Assembly: GCF_041080675.1 (NCBI RefSeq)
Contig: NZ_CP163520.1
Location: 434,001 to 498,000 of the forward strand
DNA from: Streptomyces sp. cg36
GTDB taxonomy: Bacteria > Actinomycetota > Actinomycetes > Streptomycetales > Streptomycetaceae
Direction of reading: 5' to 3'
DNA length: 64,000 bases
Shown here: piece after piece, positions 9,294 through 17,176 of the stretch
How positions within the stretch are numbered: the first letter of the stretch is position 1
Layout of the letters: every line of letters begins with the position of its first letter
Position numbers and translations under genes: made by a program
The notes under the pieces: generated by a model
What the model was told of the DNA's origin: nothing
Seen by the model: only the letters and a program-made list of their open reading frames with translations
The model's database searches: none

Positions 9294-9683
9294 ATGCAGT
9301 CCTACACAATCGGCCAGGCCGCCCGCCTGCTGGGCGTCAGCCCCGACACCGCGCGGCGCTGGGCGGACGCGGGCCGGGTGGCGACGCACCGCGACGAGAG
9401 CGGCCGGCGCGTGATCGACGGCAAGTCGCTGGCCGCGTTCTCCGTGGAGATCGCGCAGAGCGACGAGGAGGACGCGTCGTACACCTCGGCGCGCAACGCC
9501 TTCCCCGGCATCGTCACGGCGATCAAGCTCGGCGACATCGCGGCCCAGGTCACCATCCAGGCCGGTCCGCACCGGCTGGTCTCCCTCCTCACCCGTGAGG
9601 CCGTGGAGGAGCTGGGACTGGAAGTCGGCATGCAGGCCACCGCCCGCGTGAAGTCGACCAGCGTGCACATCGACCGCACCTGA
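9294..9683 (+). CDS. HTH-TOBE molybdate-responsive DNA-binding protein
   Basis: This 129-residue protein has a MerR/excisionase-like helix-turn-helix at 1-50 (YTIGQAARLLGVSPDTARRW) and a TOBE/Mop-type molybdate-binding domain at 62-126 (NAFPGIVTAIKLGDIAAQVTI, then VEELGLEVGMQATARVKSTSV). The pairing is a compact ModE analogue and probably senses molybdate to control the modABC genes just downstream. ATG 9294 is chosen over GTG 9285 because the domain starts at once and a possible -10 TAACGT (9281-9286) would give a leaderless message. It is common in actinobacteria before modA. Whether it represses or activates cannot be told from sequence. Confidence 0.82.
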   Translation: MQSYTIGQAARLLGVSPDTARRWADAGRVATHRDESGRRVIDGKSLAAFSVEIAQSDEEDASYTSARNAFPGIVTAIKLGDIAAQVTIQAGPHRLVSLLTREAVEELGLEVGMQATARVKSTSVHIDRT

Positions 9684-9772
9684 CCCTCACGCGGCACGAA
9701 GAGACCCGGGCCGTCGGGCGCGGCCGGCCCACCTCCGCACTTTCCGTTCGTCCCCAAGGAGTCCAGACCCTC

Positions 9773-10582
9773 ATGTCCCTCACCCTCAACCGCCGCCGTG
9801 CCGCTGCCGCCGCCCTCACCGCGGCCCTCCTCGTACCGCTCGCCGCCTGCTCGAACGACGACGACAAGAAGGACACGGGCGGGTCCACCCCGTCCGGCTC
9901 CGCCGGTACGGCCCCCAAGGCGAACCTGACGGTCCTGGCCGCCGCCTCCCTCACCGACGTGTTCAAGACGGCGGGCGCCGCCTACGAGAAGGCGCACCCC
10001 GGGACGAAGCTCACCTTCTCCTTCGCGGGCTCGCAGGAGCTGGTCGCCCAGGTCTCCCAGGGCTCGCCCGCCGACGTCCTGGTCACCGCCGACACCAAGA
10101 GCATGGACAAGGTGAAGGCCGACGCCGGCACTCCGACCGTCATCGCCAAGAACCGCCTGGTCATCGCCACCGGCAAGGGCAACCCGCACAAGGTCGGCGC
10201 CCTCAAGGACCTCGCGGACACCAAGCTCAAGGTCGTCCTGGCCGCCCCCGAGGTGCCCGCGGGCAAGTACAGCAAGCAGATCCTCGACGCCCAGAAGATC
10301 ACGGTGAAGCCGGTCTCGCAGGAGCCCAACGTGCGCGCCGTGCTGAGCAAGGTCGAACTGGGCGAGGCCGACGCCGGTCTGGTCTACAAGACCGACGCCG
10401 AGAGCGCCAAGGGCAAGGTCGACGCGGTCCAGATCCCCGACGACCAGAACGCGATCGCCAAGTACCCGGCCGCCGCGCTCAAGGGCTCCAAGAACGCCGA
10501 GGCCGCCGCCGCGTTCGTGACCTGGCTCTCCTCGCCCGAGGGCCAGAAGATCCTCCAGGACGCCGGCTTCCAGAAGCCGTAA
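9773..10582 (+). CDS. modA: Molybdate ABC transporter substrate-binding lipoprotein ModA
   Basis: A 269-residue lipoprotein with an N-terminal signal ending in the lipobox LAAC at Cys26, so it is anchored on the outer face of the membrane. The mature part is a typical ModA: LTVLAAASLTDVFK, FSFAGSQELVAQVSQGSPADVLVTAD, then EVPAGKYSKQIL and EADAGLVYKTDAE. These segments line the tetrahedral oxyanion pocket in the family. It is followed by the fused permease/ATPase, with an intercistronic hairpin in between, so transport of molybdate (possibly tungstate) is the expected role. An AAGGAG motif lies about 11 bp before the ATG. Confidence 0.95.
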   Translation: MSLTLNRRRAAAAALTAALLVPLAACSNDDDKKDTGGSTPSGSAGTAPKANLTVLAAASLTDVFKTAGAAYEKAHPGTKLTFSFAGSQELVAQVSQGSPADVLVTADTKSMDKVKADAGTPTVIAKNRLVIATGKGNPHKVGALKDLADTKLKVVLAAPEVPAGKYSKQILDAQKITVKPVSQEPNVRAVLSKVELGEADAGLVYKTDAESAKGKVDAVQIPDDQNAIAKYPAAALKGSKNAEAAAAFVTWLSSPEGQKILQDAGFQKP

Positions 10583-10603
10583 CGGCCGGGACCACTCGGG
10601 TCG

Positions 10604-10636
10604 GGGGCTGTCCGTGTCGAGGGAACGGACAGCCCC
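10604..10636 (+). terminator. Intercistronic hairpin between modA and modBC
   Basis: The arms GGGGCTGTCCGT (10604-10615) and ACGGACAGCCCC (10625-10636) form a perfect 12-bp stem with a 9-base loop. It may act as a partial terminator or an RNA-stabilising element, giving more binding protein than membrane transporter. Confidence 0.65.
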
Positions 10637-10681
10637 TCCGCCTTCGCACCGCCTGTCTTCGGGACCGACTCGGGATCAACG

Positions 10682-12622
10682 ATGAAACGATCAGGCGCAC
10701 GCACCCGCGGCGCACGCCCGCCCCTCGCGCTGGCGGTGCCCGCGCTCCTGGCCGTGGCGCTCCTCGCGCTCCCCCTGGTCGGCATCCTCGTACGGACGAA
10801 ATGGGGCGAGCTCGCCGGGCACCTCGGCTCGCCGGGCACCGTCCAGGCGCTCAAGCTGTCCCTGATCGTCTCCTCCTGGGCCCTCGGCCTGTCCCTGGTC
10901 CTCGGCGTCCCGCTGGCCTGGCTGCTGGCCCGGGTCCCCTTCCCCGGCAAGGCGTTCGTCCGCTCGCTGGTGCTGCTGCCGATGGTGCTGCCGCCGACCG
11001 TCGGCGGCGTCGCGCTGCTGCTCGCCTTCGGCCGGCGCGGGGTGCTGGGCCCGTGGCTGGAGGACACCTTCGGGATCACCCTGCCGTTCCACACCTCCGG
11101 CGCCGTCCTCGCGGCGACCTTCGTCGCGATGCCCTTCCTGATCATCAGTCTGGAGGGCGCGCTGGGCGGACTCCGGCCGCGTTACGAGGAGACGGCGGCC
11201 TCGCTCGGCGCCTCGCCCGCCCGGGTCTTCTTCACCGTCACGCTGCCCATGGTGGCCCCGGGCGTCATCGCGGGCGCCGCCCTCACCTGGGCGCGCGCAC
11301 TGGGCGAGTTCGGCGCCACCATCACCTTCGCCGGCAACCTGCCCGGCACCACCCAGACCCTGCCGCTCCAGGTCTACCTCCTGCTCCAGGACGAACCCGA
11401 GGCCGCGACCTCCGTCTCGCTCCTGCTGCTCGCCATCGCCATGACGGTGCTCATCGCCCTGCGCGGACGGTGGACCGGCACCCCGGCCGACCGCACCCGC
11501 CGCGCCACCCCACCGGCCGGACCGGAACCGGCCGCCCCGGAGCCGCCCGCCGCCGCCGCGCCCGTCCCGCCCGCGCCCTCCGACGCGCGCTGGGCGCTGC
11601 ACGCCGAGGTCACCGGCTTCACCCGGCTCACCCTGGCGGCCGAACCCGGCACCACCATCGCCGTCGTGGGACCCAACGGCGCGGGCAAGACCACCCTGCT
11701 GCGCGCCCTGCTCGGACTCACCCCGCGCGCCCACGCCGAACTCACCCTCGGCGGCGCCGACGTGACCCCCCTGCCCCCGCACCGCAGACGCGTGGCGTGG
11801 GTGCCCCAGGACGGCGCCCTCTTCCCGCACATGACGGCCCTCGCCAACACCGCGTACGGGCTGCGCGCACAGGGCGTACCGCGTGCCGAGGCCCGGCGCG
11901 AGGCCCAGATCTGGCTCGACCGCCTGGGGGTCGGCGCGCTGGCGCACCGCAGGCCGAACCAGCTCTCCGGCGGGCAGGCGGGCCGCGTCGCCCTGGCGCG
12001 CGCCCTCGCCGCGCGTCCCCGGCTGCTGGTCCTCGACGAGCCGCTGGCCGCGCTCGACCAGACCACGCGCGCCCATGTGCGCCACACCCTGCGCGCGCAT
12101 CTGACCGGCTTCGGCGGCGTCTGTCTGATCGTCACCCACGATCCGGTGGAGGCCGTCTCGCTCGCCGACCGCGTCCTCGTACTCGACGGGGGCCGCTCCC
12201 TCCAGGACGCCTCACCCGCCGAGGTCACCCGCCACCCCCGCTCCCCCTGGGTGGCCCGGATGCTCGGCCGCAACGCCTGGCCGGGCACCGCCACCCCGGA
12301 GGGCCTCGCGATGGACGGCGGCGGCGTCCTGGTGGCCACCGACCCGCCGCCCTCCGGCACCCCGGCGCTGGCGATCGTGGCCCCCGAGGCGGTCTCCGTC
12401 CACCGTGAGAAGCCGGCCGGAAGCCCCCGCAACGTCTGGCCCGGGACCGTACGCGAGATCACCAGCAGCGGCAGCCGTCTGCGGGTCCTCGTCACCTCCG
12501 AGGAAGCACCCGACCTCGTCGCCGAGATCACCCCCCAGGCCGCCGCCGAACTCGGCCTGGCCGACGGGGTGTCCGTGTGGACCAGCGTCAAGGCGACCGA
12601 GGCGACGGTCGTCGCCCTCTGA
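10682..12622 (+). CDS. modBC: Fused molybdate ABC transporter permease and ATPase (ModB-ModC)
   Basis: A 646-residue fusion. Residues 1-265 are a BPD-type permease with several membrane spans and the EAA-loop segment EETAASLGASPARVFFTVTL. A Pro/Ala-rich linker runs near 275-300. The ATPase follows: Walker A GPNGAGKTTLL, signature LSGGQAGRVALARAL, Walker B LLVLDEPLAALD and the H-loop VTHD. The C-terminal end (about 575-646) is a TOBE/Mop domain that can bind molybdate and inhibit transport. In most bacteria ModB and ModC are separate. A fused pair forces a 1:1 ratio, and a dimer would form the full transporter. Confidence 0.93.
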   Translation: MKRSGARTRGARPPLALAVPALLAVALLALPLVGILVRTKWGELAGHLGSPGTVQALKLSLIVSSWALGLSLVLGVPLAWLLARVPFPGKAFVRSLVLLPMVLPPTVGGVALLLAFGRRGVLGPWLEDTFGITLPFHTSGAVLAATFVAMPFLIISLEGALGGLRPRYEETAASLGASPARVFFTVTLPMVAPGVIAGAALTWARALGEFGATITFAGNLPGTTQTLPLQVYLLLQDEPEAATSVSLLLLAIAMTVLIALRGRWTGTPADRTRRATPPAGPEPAAPEPPAAAAPVPPAPSDARWALHAEVTGFTRLTLAAEPGTTIAVVGPNGAGKTTLLRALLGLTPRAHAELTLGGADVTPLPPHRRRVAWVPQDGALFPHMTALANTAYGLRAQGVPRAEARREAQIWLDRLGVGALAHRRPNQLSGGQAGRVALARALAARPRLLVLDEPLAALDQTTRAHVRHTLRAHLTGFGGVCLIVTHDPVEAVSLADRVLVLDGGRSLQDASPAEVTRHPRSPWVARMLGRNAWPGTATPEGLAMDGGGVLVATDPPPSGTPALAIVAPEAVSVHREKPAGSPRNVWPGTVREITSSGSRLRVLVTSEEAPDLVAEITPQAAAELGLADGVSVWTSVKATEATVVAL

Positions 12623-12670
12623 CCCGCTGCCCTCTGACCCGCTGACGGCCCCTGAGCCCCTTGTACGCGC

Positions 12671-12708
12671 AAGGGCCGCGCTCCCTGGCGGGGGGGGGCG
12701 CGGCCCTT
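12671..12708. terminator. Bidirectional terminator between modBC and the Mop gene
   Basis: The arms AAGGGCCGCGC (12671-12681) and GCGCGGCCCTT (12698-12708) pair over 11 bp. It sits between convergent genes and includes an unusual run of ten G residues in the loop. Confidence 0.75.
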
Positions 12709-12728
12709 CCTGCTGGTCAGAGGGGGGA

Positions 12729-13148
12729 TCAGGCGGCGGCGAGCGAGATCTCGGTCGACTTGATCAGCGCGACGACGGGAGTGCCCGGGTTCAGACCGAG
12801 GTCGTCGACGGCGTCCTTGGTGATCGCGGCGGTCAGCTCCCCGCCCTCGACGAGGACCTTGACCGATCCCATGGCCCCGCCCGTCGACACCTCGGTCACG
12901 GCGCCGGCGAGCTGGTTGCGGATGGAGATGCCCGCGACCGGGCCGACGGCGAGGGCGACCTCGGTGGACTTCACGAGCGCCTTGACCGGCGAGCCCGCGG
13001 CCAGGCCCAGGTCCTTGACGGCGTCGGCGGTGATGGCGGCGGTGATGTCCTGCCCACCGGCGAGGCGCACCTTCACGGACGCCATCGCCGCACCGGTGGT
13101 GACGGAGGTGACGGTGCCGGGAAGCTGGTTACGAATGGACAGACTCAT
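12729..13148 (-). CDS. Molbindin-like protein with two Mop/TOBE domains
   Basis: A 139-residue protein made of two tandem Mop domains: MSLSIRNQLPGTVTSVTTGAAMASVKV at 1-70 and a second copy beginning ISIRNQLAGAVTEVSTGGAMGSVKV. Each has the LVKSTEV/LIKSTEI end typical of molybdate-binding Mop units. Such proteins buffer or store molybdate in the cytoplasm, and this architecture matches ModG-type molbindins. The start at 13148 is chosen because the Mop repeat begins directly there; the frame is open further upstream without homology. It faces the modBC gene across a shared terminator. Confidence 0.9.
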   Translation of the reverse strand: MSLSIRNQLPGTVTSVTTGAAMASVKVRLAGGQDITAAITADAVKDLGLAAGSPVKALVKSTEVALAVGPVAGISIRNQLAGAVTEVSTGGAMGSVKVLVEGGELTAAITKDAVDDLGLNPGTPVVALIKSTEISLAAA

Positions 13149-13343
13149 GAAATCACGCCTCGCAAAGCCGGAAGGATTGATTGTCACTGCTGTGACCTGG
13201 GCTGTCCGCGACGCTACCGGAAACGGAATACTCCCGAACGCCCACCGTCGCAGGCGCCAGCCGAACGGCGCATTTTCCTCGCGCATTCCACAAAGGACCA
13301 CTGACCCCTATTTCCCGGCCCTTCCGCCCTTCCGACCAGGGCC

Positions 13344-14213
13344 TTACTGCTCTGACTCGGCTTCTTCGCGCATCCGGCCGAATGGCGGGAGCTCGCCGCC
13401 GCATTCCCCCCGCAGCACCTGCGCCGCGACGCTCAGGAATGCCGGAACGAGGTCGTCGGCGGGGCTGGGCCGCGGTACCGCCAGGCACGTTTCGACGGGG
13501 GGTGCGTCGGTGACCGTCAAATAGACGAGGTCCGGGCGGGAGTAGGTGTCCGCGACGCTCACCGGGACCAGTGAGATGCCCTGGCCGGAGGCGATGAGTT
13601 CGAACTTCGCCTCCAGCGAGGACGCCCGCCGCTTGCCGCTGTCGACGAGCCGTTCGCCGTCGAGGTCGGCCGTCGTGAGCGTACGGCGGCCGGCCAGCCG
13701 GTGGGTCACGGGCAGGCAGACGACCTTGTTCTCGTGGCCGATGGGGACGGTGTGCAGCCCCGCGTCCTCGAAGGGGCGCCGGAGGTAGGCCACATCCGCG
13801 CGGCCGTCACGCAGCGGTGCGTCCCGCTCCCACCAGCGCAGGGGAAACACATCGATCTGGACGTCCGGGTGGCTCGCCGTGAACGCCCGGATCGCGTCCG
13901 ACACATGGAGGCCGGGCGAGAAGCCGACGACGAGCCGCTGTTCGCCTCGGTGCGCCTCGTGGACGCGCCGCAGCGCTCCCTCCACCACGGCCGAGATCTT
14001 TGACGACTCGTCAAAAAGCTTCCGCCCTGCGGGAGTCAGCTCCACGCTGCGCGTCGACCGCGTGAACAGCGGGCACCCCAGCTCCTGTTCGAAAGCGCGG
14101 ATCTGCCTGCTGAGCACCGGCTGCGCGATGAACAGCGCTTGTGCCGCGCGGCCGAAGTGGCGGTGCTCGGCCACCGCGACGAAGTAGCGGAGCTTGCGCA
14201 GGTCCAGATCCAT
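13344..14213 (-). CDS. LysR family transcriptional regulator
   Basis: A 289-residue LTTR with the winged helix at 1-60 (LRKLRYFVAVAEHRHFGRAAQALFIAQPVLSRQIR, quoted here only as the family signature from residue 5 on) and an effector domain from about 90. It is divergent from a short-chain reductase gene and probably regulates it. The message looks leaderless: a TACCGT hexamer on the minus strand at 14225-14220 ends six bases before the ATG. The palindrome ATACCG-TCA-CGGTAT covers both that -10 and the start codon, so self-repression is likely. The effector is unknown. Confidence 0.9.
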   Translation of the reverse strand: MDLDLRKLRYFVAVAEHRHFGRAAQALFIAQPVLSRQIRAFEQELGCPLFTRSTRSVELTPAGRKLFDESSKISAVVEGALRRVHEAHRGEQRLVVGFSPGLHVSDAIRAFTASHPDVQIDVFPLRWWERDAPLRDGRADVAYLRRPFEDAGLHTVPIGHENKVVCLPVTHRLAGRRTLTTADLDGERLVDSGKRRASSLEAKFELIASGQGISLVPVSVADTYSRPDLVYLTVTDAPPVETCLAVPRPSPADDLVPAFLSVAAQVLRGECGGELPPFGRMREEAESEQ

Positions 14214-14226
14214 ACCGTCACGGTAT
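14212..14226. promoter_or_regulatory. LysR operator overlapping the lysR start
   Basis: The perfect palindrome ATACCG-TCA-CGGTAT has arms 14212-14217 and 14221-14226 and fits the LTTR T-N11-A box. A further half site GGGTAT follows near 14241-14246, as expected for the paired LTTR sites between divergent genes. Confidence 0.6.
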
Positions 14227-14411
14227 CAATGGGGCCCGAAGGGTATTGGACGCCCGCCCCGCACCGCTCGGAGACTTGCGGCGTGATCGCCACGCTCAGC
14301 GCGAGGCCCGGACCGCCGGTCACGCGGCGGGCGGTCACCGGCCGACGACGGCCGTGCGCGGCACCGCCACGGCTCCCCCGGCACCCCGAACCGACCACGA
14401 GGGAACAGCAC

Positions 14412-15107
14412 ATGACCGACACCCGCAAGACCGCCGTCATCATCGGTGCCTCACGCACCCTGGGCCTCGGGCTCGCCGCCGCGTACCTGCGCCGCGGCTG
14501 GGACGTCGTCGGCACGGTCCGCGGCGATCGGCGCACCGGCCTCCACGACCTGGCGGACTCCTCCGGAGGGCGGCTGACCGTCGAGTCGCTGGAGATGACC
14601 GACCCGCGACAGATCGCGGCGCTGCGCGAACGGCTCGCGCGGCGCACGCTCGACCTGCTCTTCGTCAACGCCGCCATCACACGCGGCGACCTCCCGATCA
14701 CAGACGTTCCCACCGACATGTTCACCGACGTGATGGTCACCAACGCGCTCAGCCCGATGCGCGTGGTCGAAGCGCTCCGCCCGCTGGTGGCGCCGCACGG
14801 AACCATCGGCGTCATGTCCTCCGACCAGGGCAGCGTCTCCCTGAACACGGAAGGCGGGCAGGACCTCTACCGGGCCAGCAAGTCCGCCCTGAACCAGTTG
14901 ATGCGGTGCTACGCGGCCCGCCGCACCGGGGACACCCGGACGCTGCTGCTGATGGACCCGGGCTGGGTCCGCACCGGACTCGGCGGCCCCGACGCCGACC
15001 TCAGCGTGGAGGAGAGCGTCCCCGGGGTGGTGGAGACGATCGAGCGCAACCAGGGCAAGCCCGGCCTGCGCTTCCTCGACCACGAGGGCAACACCGTGCC
15101 CTGGTAG
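14412..15107 (+). CDS. Short-chain dehydrogenase/reductase
   Basis: A 231-residue classical SDR with the Rossmann glycine motif GASRTLGLG near residue 13, a VNAAIT equivalent of NNAG, catalytic Ser in MSSDQGS and the YRASK Tyr-Lys pair. It should reduce a carbonyl or oxidise an alcohol with NAD(P)H. The substrate is unknown. It is divergent from the LysR regulator with LTTR-type sites between them, so it is the likely target of that regulator. ATG 14412 follows GGGAACAGC, a modest ribosome-binding site. Confidence 0.87.
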   Translation: MTDTRKTAVIIGASRTLGLGLAAAYLRRGWDVVGTVRGDRRTGLHDLADSSGGRLTVESLEMTDPRQIAALRERLARRTLDLLFVNAAITRGDLPITDVPTDMFTDVMVTNALSPMRVVEALRPLVAPHGTIGVMSSDQGSVSLNTEGGQDLYRASKSALNQLMRCYAARRTGDTRTLLLMDPGWVRTGLGGPDADLSVEESVPGVVETIERNQGKPGLRFLDHEGNTVPW

Positions 15108-15161
15108 GCCCGGCACGACGAGGCCGGCGCGCAATCGCGCGAGCGGCCCCGCCGCCGCTCG

Positions 15162-15851
15162 TCACTCCCCGGCGGCGCGGGTGTGGACCACCTGGTAGGT
15201 GTTGGAGTCCACCGAGGTCATGACCGAGGCGGTGCGCCGCTCGGCGTCCTGGCGGGCAGCGGGCTTCGCGTCCTGCGGCACGGCCTGGTAGGCGTCCCAC
15301 GCCTCCTTGTCCTCCCACTGCGAGTAGGAGATCACGAAGGAGCCCTCGAAGCCGCGGGCGGCGATGCCCTTGAGGACGGTGTGCGAGACGAAGCCGGGCA
15401 CGGCGTCCAGGAACGCCATCGACGGGCCGAGCGAGTCGACGAGCGCGTCCTGGTCCTTCTCCTCGACGCCGAAGACCGCGATCACCGTGTAGTCGGAGCG
15501 CGCCGGTGAGATCTCCACCCGGTCGCCCGACACGCTCTGGGAGTACGCGATCTCGTTCTGGAGCAGCCGGATCGAGGTCGTGAGCTCACCGAAGAGCGGG
15601 AGGGTGCGGTGCTCGAACTCCTCGGCGTTGTACCGGTCCTCCAGGTCGGCGCGGCTGCGCCACTGGATGAAGTTGGCCGTGCCCGGCCTGTCCACCCCGG
15701 CGTGCACGGTGGAGGACATCCAACCGGGGTAGGCCGCGGCGTCGACGATCTCGCGCATCGCACCGAGCAGCCCCTCCTGCTTCTCCGGGGCGTCGGTGGT
15801 GAAGATGTTGAGGACGGTCAGGTTCTCGTCCTGGGCGGAAACCTTGGGCAT
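15162..15851 (-). CDS. Tandem antibiotic biosynthesis monooxygenase (ABM) domain protein
   Basis: A 229-residue protein with two ferredoxin-like ABM domains: one at about 10-105 (LTVLNIFTTDAPEKQEGLLGAMREI to FIQWRSRADLEDRY) and one at about 120-215 (YTVIAVFGVEEKDQDALVDSL to VISYSQWEDKEAWDAY). The family includes cofactor-free quinone-forming monooxygenases of aromatic polyketide pathways and heme-degrading enzymes. No polyketide genes surround it, so the role may be general detoxification or oxidation of small aromatics. ATG 15851 has GGAGGAGA immediately upstream. The frame extends further upstream but without homology. Confidence 0.8.
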   Translation of the reverse strand: MPKVSAQDENLTVLNIFTTDAPEKQEGLLGAMREIVDAAAYPGWMSSTVHAGVDRPGTANFIQWRSRADLEDRYNAEEFEHRTLPLFGELTTSIRLLQNEIAYSQSVSGDRVEISPARSDYTVIAVFGVEEKDQDALVDSLGPSMAFLDAVPGFVSHTVLKGIAARGFEGSFVISYSQWEDKEAWDAYQAVPQDAKPAARQDAERRTASVMTSVDSNTYQVVHTRAAGE

Positions 15852-16159
15852 GCCATCTCCTCCTGCGAAGTACGGGCCACGTGAGGTACGAACCCGATCC
15901 GTTCGGCGGGCCGAACCACCGGCCCGGGACCACTCTGGCCGGGCTGAAAGGGCGTGGGGAGAGACCGCCCGATCCAGGGACCGGCAGACCCTGGAGCCGC
16001 GATCCCGTGCTCGCCGCGCGCGGGGCCGCGCGGTTGGGAGCGGATGGTGTGCGAACTGGCCGCGGCCCCACGGTTCCCGGCCGTTGCGCGGCAAAGCACT
16101 GCCCGGAGGTTGGCCGGCTCGCTAGACATGAGCCTGTCGTCCAGCAACGGAAGGGAACC
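15852..16159. other. Divergent intergenic region, no gene seen
   Basis: These 308 bp separate the ABM gene and the ChW-repeat gene. A TAGACA hexamer at 16123-16128 could be a -10 for the rightward gene, but no convincing -35 is present at the right distance. I found no small gene with a supported start. Confidence 0.5.
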
Positions 16160-16762
16160 ATGGTGAACGGCATCATCAGCAAGAGCGCCAGAACACTGCT
16201 CACCCTGTCCGTCACGGCTGTGCTCGCCGCGGCGGGCGCAGGGGCCGCTCAGGCCCAGTCGCACACGAGCTCCCTCAACGCCTCGGGCAAGAACACCACG
16301 GCCCGCACCTCCGCCGAGGCGGCCAAGGCCGTCGTCGCCGCACGCGGGCACGGAGCGAGAACCGCCGCCCGGGGAGCGTGTTACCGCGCCCATGTCGCCG
16401 GCATCGGCTGGCAGAGCCCCGTCTGCAACGGTCAGGTGGCCGGCACCACGGGGCAGGGCCGGGCCATCGAGGCCCTGGAGATCACCACGTACGGTGTCGG
16501 CGGGATGTGCGCCCAAGCACATGTGGCGGGCACCGGCTGGCAGAACGTACGGTGCGGCGCCGACGGTCAGACCGTCACCGTCGGCACGACCGGGCAGTCC
16601 CGCCCCATGGAAGCCCTGTGGCTGAGTCCTTCCACCGGTACGGTCGGCGCACAGGCCCATGTCCAGAACTACGGCTGGATGGGCTGGCAGAACGGCAACC
16701 CCATCACCGTCGGCACGACCGGCGCGGCCCTGCGTCTGGAAGCGGTCCAGATCGTCGTCTGA
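16160..16762 (+). CDS. Secreted protein with three hydrophobic-W (ChW) repeats
   Basis: A 200-residue exported protein. Residues 1-32 are a signal peptide (cleavage after AQA). Residues 70-200 hold three ChW-type repeats recognisable by the core HVAGIGWQ, HVAGTGWQ and HVQNYGWMGWQ, each followed by GTTGQ/GTTGA and an R-x-x-x-A-(L/V) ending. ChW repeats were described mostly in clostridial surface proteins and also occur in Streptomyces; they are thought to mediate surface or polymer contacts. ATG 16160 follows GGAAGGGAA. A strong terminator follows. No enzyme domain is attached. Confidence 0.85.
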   Translation: MVNGIISKSARTLLTLSVTAVLAAAGAGAAQAQSHTSSLNASGKNTTARTSAEAAKAVVAARGHGARTAARGACYRAHVAGIGWQSPVCNGQVAGTTGQGRAIEALEITTYGVGGMCAQAHVAGTGWQNVRCGADGQTVTVGTTGQSRPMEALWLSPSTGTVGAQAHVQNYGWMGWQNGNPITVGTTGAALRLEAVQIVV

Positions 16763-16815
16763 CGCGGCGCCCACACCGGCCGGTGTGACCTCAGCACATC
16801 ACCACACGTCCGAAA

Positions 16816-16846
16816 ACGCCGCCCCGGCCCCGAGCCGGGGCGGCGT
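16816..16846 (+). terminator. Hairpin terminator after the ChW gene
   Basis: The arms ACGCCGCCCCGGC (16816-16828) and GCCGGGGCGGCGT (16834-16846) pair perfectly over 13 bp with a 5-base loop. It isolates the following small lantipeptide gene from upstream transcription. Confidence 0.75.
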
Positions 16847-16993
16847 CCCCCTCCGGGGGTGTCCGGGTGGTATCCGGCCCCCACCCCTCCGGCCCCCTTC
16901 CTGTCGGGTTTTCCGCTGCCCCTGGCCCATGGCGGCTCCTACACTTCCGGCAGCAGCAGCCGCTGCGGCACACCGCGGAAAGAGGGCACAGCC

Positions 16994-17143
16994 GTGGTAC
17001 TCCTCGATTTGCAGACGCTCGCGGGCCGCGACACCGGCCCGGCCGAACCCGGGCGCGCGACGCACAGCGCTGCCAGCGTGTTCTTCTGCCCCAGCTCCAT
17101 CACCGTCATCCTCTGTCTCGACGAGCCGCGCGACGACACATAG
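16994..17143 (+). CDS. SapB/AmfS-like class III lanthipeptide precursor, orphan
   Basis: This 49-residue peptide begins MVLLDLQ, matching the LxDLQ leader box of SapB (RamS) and AmfS that class III synthetases recognise. The core carries two blocks with the exact SapB spacing: S25-x2-S28-x3-C32 (SAASVFFC) and S34-x2-T37-x3-C41 (SSITVILC). These are the positions that become labionin or lanthionine rings. The GTG start has GGAAAGAGGG at 16977-16986, and a TACACT hexamer at 16940-16945 is a possible -10. Unlike SapB it ends in an acidic tail after the last Cys (LDEPRDDT). No RamC-type synthetase or RamAB exporter is next to it, so modification must come from elsewhere or be absent. SapB-type peptides act as surfactants for aerial growth. 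Confidence 0.75.
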   Translation: MVLLDLQTLAGRDTGPAEPGRATHSAASVFFCPSSITVILCLDEPRDDT

Positions 17144-17176
17144 GAACAACCGGCACGGAGTTCACGGCCGAAGGCG

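Noticed and set aside
15162..15851. Reading the tandem ABM gene as part of a polyketide cluster
   Set aside because: No ketosynthase, cyclase or carrier protein gene lies within the window, so a biosynthetic cluster cannot be supported.
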